From the NCBI GenBank assembly GCA_028015205.1, contig CM051514.1:22460150-22524149 (forward strand): a DNA stretch of 64,000 bases. The letters run 5' to 3'. This document shows, one piece after another, positions 55,136 to 64,000 of this stretch. The DNA comes from Mytilisepta virgata. Taxonomy: Eukaryota; Mollusca; Bivalvia; Mytilida; Mytilidae. Under the pieces are notes generated by a model. That model was not told the origin of the DNA and searched no databases. It worked only from the letters and a program-made list of their open reading frames with translations. The position numbers were made by a program, and so were the translations under genes. Within the stretch, counting starts at the first letter, position 1. Each line of letters opens with the position of its first letter.

Positions 55136-56010
55136 TATTGGGACTTTGACATCAATTTCATGCTTTAGTTACTTTGTCACACTTTCATGGACTAAGCAAC
55201 TATAATACCTAGACCCACCATATCTAGTCAATAGATAGTTTTTGGTGGGTACATTTCAATCTGACACCTACCTTTTGACCTTGACCTTGATTTCATGGTT
55301 GAGTGACCTGTGTCACATTTTCGTGGTAAGTCCATTTCTTGGCTACTGTAATATCTAAACCAACCATATCTGGTCAATAGATAGTTCCTAGTGGGCACAT
55401 GCCAGCCTGATACTTTCCTCTGGATTTTGACCTAAATTTCATGTTTGAGTGACTGTGTCACATTTTCATTGTTAATACATTTCTTAGCAACTATAATACC
55501 TAGACCCACCATATTTGGTCAATAGATAGCTCTTGGTCGGTACATGTCAGTCTGACACCTACCTTTGAACTTGACCTCAATTTCATGGTTGAGTGACCTG
55601 TGTTACATTTTCATGATTAAGTCCATTTCTTAGCAACTATAGTACCTGAGCCCACCCTGCCTGATCAATAGATAATTCTTAGACTGCCATGTCTGACACC
55701 TGTCTCTGGACCTTCGACTTTCATGCTTGACTGACTTTGTCACATTTTCAAGATTAAGTCCATTTGTCAGCAATGTAACCTAGACCCACCATATTTGGTC
55801 AATAGATAGTTCTTAGTGGGTACATGTCAGTATGGCAACTGTCTTTTGACCTTGACTGCAATTTCATGGTTGAGTGACTTGTTTCGTGTTTTGGGATAAT
55901 GCCCATTTCTCAGCAATTGCAATACATAGACCAACTGTATTTGGTCTGTAGATAGTCCTCGGTGGGTACATGGCTGTCTGAGACCTTCACCTGAACTTCA
56001 CACTTCAGTC
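55136..56010 (+). repeat. Tandem array, about 145-bp unit, 6 copies, TGACCTTGA-rich
   Basis: Units share TAATACCTAGACCCACCATA, GGTCAATAGATAGTT, GTGGGTACATGTCAG, TTTGACCTTGACCT and TTTCATGGTTGAGTGAC. Divergence of 10-25% between units. TGACCTTGACCTTGA is at 55276-55290. Confidence 0.9.
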
Positions 56011-58120
56011 ACATTTGAACACCTCCACTAAGATTTCGAATATCGACACTAAAACCTGACTTTTGCTAAAAGCTAAGCCTTAATACACATTGAACTATTT
56101 CTGAAAATGATGTCCTTGTTTCCATGCCATGAAATGTACATAGATTTTGAAAAAAAAACACTCAATATTTCAGGGAAAAAAGGAATACATTCACTGTAAT
56201 TGATCTCACATAACAAAGAACAAATCTGTGATAAAATTCAATTTGAAATTTTTACACAACTATAGTTCCAATCTTTCCACCACTGCTTTCCAGCATTTTG
56301 ATTAATAATTGATAGGGTCGGCAAACGTTAATTTTGTCAACCAAAACAGTTGTTAAAAAAGGCAATTATACAGTCAAAGATATTTTTTCTACGAATTTCT
56401 TGAATAAATATAAAATAGATTTACCTAGACAACGTTTAAAATAAAGAAAAAAACAATAATGAAACGGACATTACTTACTATAGCCCTTTAAAAACTCTGC
56501 AAGTCATCAAGAAGCAGTCTGAGGCTTTCTTATTTATAAATCAAGTGCCCTACTGGCCAAAGTAAATGTTTATCTTCCATGCTGTTACACCAATGGTGGC
56601 CATGCACATGTTGAAGTCTTTGGTTCAGGGGTAGCAGTAGGGGGTCTCTCTTGTGTTACAGAAACCTGATGTTACAATTTTATTTAATTTAACAATGGTC
56701 TTTAAGACCATTTTTTTTTAATTGTTTTATGGATTTTTTCTTAAAAGAGTCGGTCAGTCAGGAAAAAAAGAAAAAAAAAGGGAAAATCATGTACAATGAA
56801 GACTGATTTTGATCTTGGTTATATTGCCAAATATACAAAGGTTGCAAATGATCAGTTAATCCCCTCTTTTGAACCCCAAATTGTTAAGTAGACCGTTCCC
56901 TTTTTAACAGTTTAAGGACTACAACAACATAAAATGAGTGGATTCGATATCTTACGAAATCAAGATATTCATACAAAACGAGCTTAAAAGCCACATGGAT
57001 TCTATTAGGAAAGTTGTTTCATAATTTTTTTTGGAAAGTATTTTATTGATGGATAATATATTTTTAGACGAATTGGAATATAATCTTTTATCAAATTTTG
57101 ATTCAAAAAAGGATTTTAATTTATTTTTATTTTTGGGATGGCTGATTTCAGAGGGTTGGCAGTAATAAAAAACCAACATTTTCATATTTTTTTTTTACTT
57201 CAAATCGCGAACATGGGGCCAGCGGATCCGTAAACCAACTAATTAAAAATAAATGGCCCCAAGTTTAATAGTCAATTTACATAAATTTATGCCACAGCAT
57301 CATGTTTTGTCCATAATTGACACGATCTCAACATCAAAATACTTTATAGCTATTCTGGTCTATTTGTTAAGGATTTCTCCTACGTTTGAGAGCGTTTTCT
57401 GTTTGAAGAAATAGCGCAATTGATTTGGATTACAAATTGCTTTCAGTTGTCTCGGATTTGATCGATCTCTTTCAGGTTTGGTACAGATATTATGGAATGT
57501 AAAAGCTTACAAACTAAACATTTTACGGTCCTTTCCCCGTCTTGTCCTTAGAAAAAAGTCGCTGTCATGGTGAAAGTATGGAGGCAAATTTTTCACTTGC
57601 CTGCCGAGAAAGAACAAGCAGTGATTTTCTTGCCAGACGGGATTTCAACATTGTTGGCCAAGCGGGCAAGTGCTTATTTCTAACGCTGTTGTATGTAATT
57701 GTCATTATAAATCTTCTCCCCACAACCTTTAGGTTATTTGTTCCCTTTTCAAACTGTCTCTGTAGTCCGGATCTTTGACCACAATTACTAAAGATCAGAA
57801 AAGTTGGTAAAAATTTTTAAAAAATTGAATATGTTCTCCTTTGAACTACTGTGCCAGTTAGAATGAAACTTGGATGGAATAGTCCTTATCAGGTATCTCT
57901 TTCAATGTTTTGTATGAGGGTCTAGACCATGGACCAATATGGTCACCATTATTAGATATAAAAAAAGCTTCAAAATACATGTATATTAAAATATATTATA
58001 CTCTGAAACAACTGGCCGAGTTGGGACTAAACATGTATAAGATAGTCCTTAGGTGTTACGCTTTATATAAAGGGGATATTTAAATTAAATATAGTATTAA
58101 CCTGGAACATAATAGTAAAT
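56011..58120. other. Gene-free, no gene recognised
   Basis: AT-rich. Around 57542-57770 overlapping frames (MVKVWRQIFHLPAEKEQAVI in one, RRDFNIVGQAG in another) are open longer than expected, but neither resembles a family I know. Confidence 0.4.
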
Positions 58121-58189
58121 AACTTAGAGCTCAGCTAGTGGTTACATCACATCATGGGAGGTCCCCTGAGTGATTGGCCTGCACTCATT

Positions 58190-58330
58190 TGTTCAGGAGA
58201 ATGCACTGACCAATCAGATAATTAATTAACACTGGCATACGAGGAAATGCACTGACCAATCAAATAGCCTAATTAATTAGCACTGGCCAATCACGTGATT
58301 GACATGCATCTCCAGGTCCTCAATATATAA
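58190..58330 (+). promoter_or_regulatory. Promoter-like segment: three CCAAT boxes and a TATA box
   Basis: GACCAATCAG (about 58209), GACCAATCAA (about 58253) and GGCCAATCACGTGATT (about 58284, including the E-box CACGTG) precede TATATAA at 58324-58330. The first two boxes sit in a duplicated phrase AATGCACTGACCAATCA. An ATG follows at 58481. Confidence 0.4.
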
Positions 58331-58480
58331 TTCATCAGCTTGAATCTTGGCACCAGCTAGTGCACTTGGAAAAAAATTTTCTCACTGCAGTCTTGCATAT
58401 GTATAATTGTTTTCTAAGTTCTTGAAATCTGTGATCAAGTTAAAACTGTTGAAACAATGTGACAATTTTCATTTATCACA

Positions 58481-58705
58481 ATGAGTGCTCTTATTCACCT
58501 TAAATCAGCATTGAGAATACCAGAGTGGTTTATTCTGACAACAAATGAAATTGAGACATTAGAAACATATTTACGTGAAGCCGATGATAATGTGCCTCAA
58601 GCATTTTGGGCCATTAGATTAGACTCTTCAGTGTGTTTCAGATGCTGTACATTCTGCGATTCAGAATTCCTAATTTTTAAAAATTTTTGTAACTTTTTTG
58701 TCTAA
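58481..58705 (+). CDS. Unrecognised short ORF downstream of promoter-like segment
   Basis: 74 codons starting MSALIHLKSALRIPEWFILT, then NEIETLETYLREADDNVPQA and FWAIRLDSS. The first 55 residues look protein-like (amphipathic helix, W/F/Y spacing); the end runs into a repeat (FLIFKNFCNFF). It may be the first part of an exon with a donor near 58640, or a retroelement leader given the DIRS-like pieces from 59.2 kb. No family recognised. Confidence 0.3.
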   Translation: MSALIHLKSALRIPEWFILTTNEIETLETYLREADDNVPQAFWAIRLDSSVCFRCCTFCDSEFLIFKNFCNFFV

Positions 58706-59050
58706 AGACCTAGGCCTTGGATCTGTGGTGTGTAGGTGGGTTACCTCGAGACGATGTTTCACATTCAAGGATATTGACCTTGACCCTTGACCTCAATGTC
58801 AATAAATTGGTCATTTTTGTAACTTTTTTGCCTTAAGACATAGGCCTTGGATATTGGTTTCCTCAAGATTAAGGATGTTGACCTTGAACTTTGACCTCAA
58901 GGTCAATAAATTGCAAATCATGTCCATCCTGTAACTGTTTTGTCATAAAACCTAGATCTTAGATCTTTGATATGTGGGTAGTGTATCTCAAGATGATGTG
59001 TCTTGTACTTTAGATGTTGACATCTGATCTTGACCCTTGACTTTTTGTTG
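58680..59050 (+). repeat. Three-unit tandem repeat, TGACCTTGA-rich
   Basis: Units at about 58684, 58813 and 58930: TTTTTGTAACTTTTTTG, AAGAC.TAGGCCTTGGAT, then TTGACCTTGACCCTTGACCT or TTGACCTTGAACTTTGACCT, then CAAGGTCAATAAATTG. TGACCTCAAGGTCA at 58892-58905 is an everted half-site pair. Confidence 0.8.
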
Positions 59051-59195
59051 GAGAAAAAAATACTCAGTAAAAATGAAGTAGAAGGAAAAGCCAGTTTGCT
59101 GTCACTCAGACAGCTCTCTTGTCAAATCTGGGCCAGCAAAACCAAAACTAGAATCAATTTCCCTATGTGTTTGGTCAGTTGCTAATTTATCAATT

Positions 59196-59850
59196 ATGTA
59201 TAAGTTGATTGAATCAGGTGATCTTGCAACCTCATCCCAGCATGACTACCTATCGTACACCAAGTGCATATTTCAGCTTGTTAAGTTTTATGATATGACA
59301 TCTGTTTTCTTTTATGACAGAGAATACAGATGCCTACAACATCAGCACAGATTCAGATGGGGGACAGATGTACCACATCTACAAAATGTGTTCCTTCGCC
59401 AAAAATCCCAACCGTTAAAATCCCAACCAAGGCCAAGGTTGACTAAAAATCGGCCTACAGATCCGTTCACAGTCAACAAGTAATAGGGTTTAAGTGGACA
59501 TTCCCGGCTGGATAAGAATATGTCTTATATGATACAAAGCTGCCTTTTGGTGCTAAATTAGCTCCTCATATCTTTCATAGGCTATCTCAGGCCATAAAGT
59601 GCATAATGTCACACAAGGGCTTTACAATTATTGCTTATCTAGATGACTTCTTTTTGTGTGAAGCTACACAAAGCAGATGTATTGAAGCACTTAATACACT
59701 TGTAGATTTATTATGCAAATTGGGTTTTTTGATAAGTTGGTCAAATGTCATCAAATAACTTTCTTAGGTGTAGAAATAGATTCTATAAATATGGAGCTGT
59801 GGCTTCCTGAAGCGAAACTTTTAGAATTAAACCAGGTTTTGGCAATGATT
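59196..59850 (+). pseudogene. DIRS-like retrotransposon fragment (gag end plus RT)
   Basis: Frame 59196-59483 contains FYDREYRCLQHQHRFRWGTD, a pattern (YD..YR.LQ....F.WG) I associate with gag-like proteins of DIRS elements. From about 59480 broken frames read GFKWTFPAG, TKLPFGAKLAPHIFHRLSQA, GFTIIAYLDDFFLCEAT and LLCKLGFLISW, then FLGVEIDSINMELWLPEAKL: an RT with the YLDD catalytic box intact but with stops and frameshifts around it. No ribonuclease H or tyrosine recombinase part is seen. Dead fragment. Confidence 0.65.
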
Positions 59851-60290
59851 TTGGTAGAACCACAGTATTGCAAAAACTGATATTTGTCATTTGCTATAAT
59901 TTTGTAAATTGTGTGCTTAATCTTGATATGAAAAATAATTAAAACTGTGGATTATTTTGCCCAAACCTCTGTTGTGTTAATTACTTGATATTCACACATA
60001 GTTACAAGCCAAGGAATACACAAAATTAATATATATTAGCTGGTGTCCTCGCTAGATTCTGGATAGGAGTATCCTGTTCAGGGCCTGGTTGGGATTCCAA
60101 ATTCTGATATGCCGACACAATTGTATAGATGGAAATTTGGTCTAGAGGGTAGGGTGCTCAATAGTGTTCAGAGATTAACTAGGTGATTCTCTTTCAAAAC
60201 TGATATCAGGGTATAGAGCCAAAATTGTTACTGTGACCAAAGCTGGAAAATTCTACACGAAGAAACGTTGAAGTCAAAAAATACTGGCCA

Positions 60291-60293
<3 letters not shown>
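59851..60293. other. Gene-free, nothing recognised
   Basis: Probably decayed continuation of the retroelement; no motif recognised. Confidence 0.35.

Positions 60294-60341
<48 letters not shown>
60294..60341 (+). repeat. Poly-G run of 48 bases
   Basis: Uninterrupted G from 60294 to 60341. Such a run can form a G-quadruplex, and is also a typical site of sequencing or assembly error. Confidence 0.9.
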
Positions 60342-60343
<2 letters not shown>

Positions 60344-61074
60344 ATATAATTGAGGGTCCTGTTTCATAATATTATCTGGGCCACAAGTATGGTTAAGTGA
60401 AAAGATATTTAAAATTATCCTCTTTTGTCATTCAGGGCCAAACTTGGAATAGTCCTCTGATAGTCCACTTTGAAAAGAGATCCAGCTTAATGAAATAATG
60501 GACTTATATGACTGAAATCAGGAAAATTTATCTTACTTTCTTCACTTCAATTTGATTTTCTTTAAGATTATATCAGATTTTCATAAATGGTTAAGATGAG
60601 CTTCTGGGAGCCTCTAGCTTAAAAATAAGGTTTGTTTGTTGAGTTTTTTATCTCATTTATTGGTCTTGCCTTGTTGATATATAAATGTTTGCATAGAAGT
60701 GTGATTGTATTTGGCAATATATCAGTTGGTCTAATTTTACTGTATGGCAAATTAAATTAAGATGTAACACAAAAACATGGTGTTTACACTGTAAACAATG
60801 ATATTGTTAGTAATTTAACAAACAATGTTTACCTGGAATTCTTCCATAAAATACAAATGCCTTGTGTTTTAAAGAGATAACAACCTGTTTTGAATACTTA
60901 ACATAAACCTTTGAAGAATTTGACATCATTGATATGTAAACTGAATGCCATACATTCATGTGGTAACAGATGCTCAGGTTTTATCCTGTAATCAGTAAAT
61001 ACAGTCCTATAGTCATTACTTTGCTGGAAACAACTACTGTAATGTTATATGTGTCTGAAACCAATTTGTTTTTT
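60342..61074. other. Gene-free, nothing recognised
   Basis: AT-rich spacer without coding or repeat signal. Confidence 0.4.
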
Positions 61075-61690
61075 ATGCCCCGCCAGAAATGTGGCTGGGG
61101 CATATAGATTTACCCTTGTGCGTCCGTACGTATGTCCGGATTCGGTTAAGTTTTGCATTTAGCTCCATTTCTCAGAAACCTATTGTAATATATCATTGAT
61201 ATTTCACCACTACAGTTCTGTTGTATAGTACAACACAGTTCAGCAACACTTGGGTCCCTATGACCTACTTTCATTAAGTTTTGCGTTTAGGTTCATTTCT
61301 CAGAAACCTAATAGTAATATATCAATGATATTGTACCACTACAGTCCTCTTGTATAGTACAATGCAGTTCAGCAAACTTGGGTCACTATGACCTACATTT
61401 CATGCTTCAGTGACTTTGGTTTAATTTTACTACATTAGGGTCAATTAATCAGAATCTTATGGTAATATATCAATTATTTTTCCCCACTACAGTCCTCTTG
61501 TATAGTACTATGCTATTCAGCAATATACCTACATTTTATGCTTGAGCAACTCTGTTCAAGTTTTGCATTTAGGTTCATTTCTATGGAACTAAGCATAGTG
61601 TATCAATGAAACTTCATCAGTGGATGTGGCTGTAGTAGTAATGAGAAGTCATACAATAATTGGGTCATTATGACCTACATTTTATGTTTG
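61075..61690 (+). repeat. GCCCCGCC-headed repeat with about 130-150-bp tandem units
   Basis: GCCCCGCCAGAAATGTGGCT, GGGGCATATAGATTT, GCGTCCGTACGTATGTCC, then units with AAGTTTTGCATTTAG.TCC, ATTTCTCAGAAACCTA, GTAATATATCAATGATATT, CACTACAGTCCTCTTGTATA and TGACCTACATTTCATG at about 61146, 61275, 61420 and 61556. Confidence 0.8.
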
Positions 61691-61699
61691 AGTGATTCA

Positions 61700-62214
61700 G
61701 ATGTCTTCCTGCAGACTGTTATTTCGTGAGCTAGGACATTAAAAATCTGACTCAGCATGTCCTTCTAGTACAAAGCAGGGTTTCCCTTTCTTGATGGACA
61801 CGTGCCTGTGGTTCCAACATATGGTGTGTACATTTCACAGCTCGTGTTTTACATGAATTTGCTCGAGGTTAGAAGATTTTAATATTTGCATCTATTTATT
61901 CAGTACAAAAAGAAATTATTCCTAATTTCCAGGTTTTGACAACTTTTACCCATGCTATTGGGATGTAATCACATTAAGGCTATCCCGATATCCTCTCAGT
62001 TAAGTGTATCATCAAATTCCCTTGTTAGTATTTCAAAAGAAAGATGATAGTACACACCTGTGAGTCACATTTTATTTATTTCTGACATACTTTCAGAATA
62101 TCAAATTTAATGTGTAGAAGGAGATATATATTAACAAAAAGTGTTCTCGTCCTGATATGTATTAAACAATTTCCACTGGACGCTATACAATAATTGATCA
62201 TCCATCCACAAAAA
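61700..62214 (+). repeat. SINE family B 3' part split by about 360 bp
   Basis: CTTCCTGCAGACTGTTATTT, GAGCTAGGACATTAAAAATC and CTAGTACAAAGCAGGG end near 61786. The expected continuation TCTCGTCCTGATATG... appears only at about 62148-62214 (ACAATAATTGATCATCCATC). The intervening stretch is either a later insertion or unrelated sequence. Confidence 0.55.
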
Positions 62215-62486
62215 AATTTCTGGTGGGCAAATAGTCAGGGTTTTGTCCATCTGTCCATCTGTCATAAACAAAGAGTTTTCTGATGATAATTTTAGATTGC
62301 ATCTATCTACTTTTGAGTGAGTATTATTGATTATAAAATACAGATTTTCTTTAAAACAGGTCAAGTTTGATTTTCACTATTTGTTTTATACTGTTCAGAG
62401 TTATGCCCCTTGAAAAAGGATAATCATCGAAATTTATCCTTTCCAGATAATAATTCTTTATCGATCTTTGCCAGTGTTACGCAGAA

Positions 62487-62744
62487 GCGACATATAGGGA
62501 TCACTATAATCTGTCGTCTGGCATTGATGTCAGCGTCACAAAATAATTTGTCACATTTTTCTCAGGAACCACACAGGTTAGCTTCCTGATATTTGGCAAG
62601 AGCATCAGTATGGAGAATTGTATAGTGTAAGACAGTTTGAAATCTGCCACATGTCCACTTCCTGTTTGATGGAACTTAGAATATATTAGAGATGGGGAAA
62701 TTTCTGTCACATTTTTCTCAGGAACTACACCGGTTAGCTTAATA

Positions 62745-62787
<43 letters not shown>

Positions 62788-62870
62788 GGCAGTGTGGAAT
62801 CTGGATACTTTTTCATGATGAAGTAATTTTTCAAAAGAAAATAAGTATGCAGGCAACACATGTCTTGACA
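62487..62870 (+). repeat. Interspersed repeat, family D, copy 2, two units
   Basis: Two successive units of TCACATTTTTCTCAGGAAC, GGTTAGCTT, ATATTTGGCA.AGAGCATCAG, TATGGAGAA.TGTAT and GTGTAAG; the second continues AAAAGAAAATAAGTATGCAG like the copy at 51.2 kb. Confidence 0.8.
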
Positions 62871-64000
62871 ATTTAACACTGTTGTTTTGCTTAAGTATTC
62901 TTGTGCCGATATTTAACAAGGTCAGTTTTGATTTTCAAGGAGCATTTGTTGGTTGTTATTTTTTGAAAAGGGTAAGTTTTTGGGTGATTACATGGAATTA
63001 TTCTACTGCAAGGTGTAAAACTGTTGGTTGGCGTTTTTGTTCGGTATTTATACAGTAATGTAAACATATCACTGTGGGTTACATAACGTAAACAAGAACA
63101 GCATATGTTTTCTATATGTTTATTGATGTTAGATCCTGTGTTTACACAACTAGACTAAATACTTTACAACATACAAGACAAGACAAATCACTCTGGAAAA
63201 AAATATTTTTGATAGATGTTATGCAATATTTTTTTCTGTGCTTTTGACTTTTTAATCTAAACATATTTTGGTAAACAAGATGAGAAATCTTGCACCTGCT
63301 TTATAGATGGTGATTTTGTGGCTTTTGAAACTATTGGATATAAGTTGAATTAGAAGACGCTCAATAATGTAGATTTGATGTGTAGGACAAATGGTTAAAT
63401 TAGAATTTATAGAATTAAAGTACCTTTTACACTGTTAAAGTTTTAAATAGTTACTTTTAAAATATATAGATTTAATTGATCATAGTTTTATTTAATGTTT
63501 TTTTAGGGAGAGGAGAGTATTCAATTAAAATATCTCCTAATTAAATCCTTCAAAAAGACTCTCTTCTCAATGTCATAAGTATTTGTACACAATTTCCAAG
63601 TAAAAAGTGTTTCTCTCTTTTTATGACACTTCAAGTCAAAAAGTTGTCAATTGTGATAAAAATTGCATAAAATTTCCAAAATATATTTTCCCATACACTG
63701 AACGAAGATAAATACAATTGTGTAATATTTAAAATTTGCAAATATCTGAGAAAAATGATTTAAGATACAATAAAAGAAAATTATTTTTACAATAAATTCA
63801 ATTTACACAAAAATTTGAAAAATATTAATAAATATATTTTACACAAAAACTTGGAAAAATGTTAAAACATCATATAAAATTACAAATGTGCAAAAGGTAC
63901 AAATAACTATTATATATTACAGTTTGCAAGTACAAATTTGTACAAGCTGTCCAATTTCTAAATTTAGAAAAAATAACTAATAACATTTAACAATACAACA
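62871..64000. other. AT-rich tail, no gene recognised
   Basis: Strongly AT-rich from about 63400. Repeated AAAATTTGNAAA/ACACAAAAA phrases. It could be a UTR or intron of a gene beyond the window, including sbno if it continues, but nothing shows this. Confidence 0.4.

Noticed and set aside
57542..57778. Plus-strand ORFs around 57.6 kb as the missing SBNO C-terminus
   Set aside because: A Cys/Arg-rich start (SRCHGES...CRERTSS) briefly resembled the SBNO C-terminal pattern, but spacing and the R-x-YY-x-L-x-G block do not match.

Overview
The window is nuclear DNA from an animal, most likely a bivalve mollusc and perhaps a mytilid. It is AT-rich. It holds one long gene with many short exons separated by 0.3-2.8 kb introns, set among dense interspersed repeats of kinds I associate with bivalve genomes: tRNA-headed SINEs, repeats opening with GTCC-rich tracts, TIR-bounded elements filled with about 160-bp tandem units, and short MITEs. 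The species call is inference from repeat style, not from a search.

The only gene I can support strongly lies on the + strand, about 21.7-50.05 kb (possibly to 51.2 kb). It encodes a strawberry notch (SBNO) family DExH helicase-like protein. I assembled 27 exons by hand. Every internal junction has GT-AG ends and a matching phase, and the spliced product (about 1,041 residues to exon 27) covers the SBNO core: Walker [10 protein letters not shown] (residues 254-262), the DECH box (375-378), SATG (414-417), WSAHQRFFK, and [10 protein letters not shown] (751-760). Compared with human SBNO1 it has a short, unrelated N-terminus and lacks the long charged linker between the helicase lobes. I could not find the conserved C-terminal segment after exon 27. 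A possible terminal exon (51001-51203) fits the phase but is weakly supported.

Region by region: 1-21.7 kb is intergenic. It holds fragments of a CACTA-like transposase and a reverse transcriptase, two SINE families, MITEs, a tandem array (10.7-11.5 kb), a deleted hAT element (19.3-20.6 kb), and one open reading frame for a small membrane protein (6.15-6.53 kb, minus). From 21.7 to 51.2 kb is the sbno gene, with SINEs, hAT/pogo/TTAA-type elements and minisatellite elements in its introns. One intron carries a 346-bp tandem duplication that copied the end of exon 15 and its splice donor. From 51.2 to 64 kb is repeat-rich: a hAT remnant, a 161-bp tandem array, two arrays rich in nuclear-receptor half-sites, a promoter-like segment before a short ORF, a DIRS-like retrotransposon fragment, a 48-base poly-G run, and an AT-rich tail.

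No bacterial features, CRISPR arrays, rRNA genes or intact functional tRNA genes were seen. The repeats explain most open reading frames outside the sbno exons.
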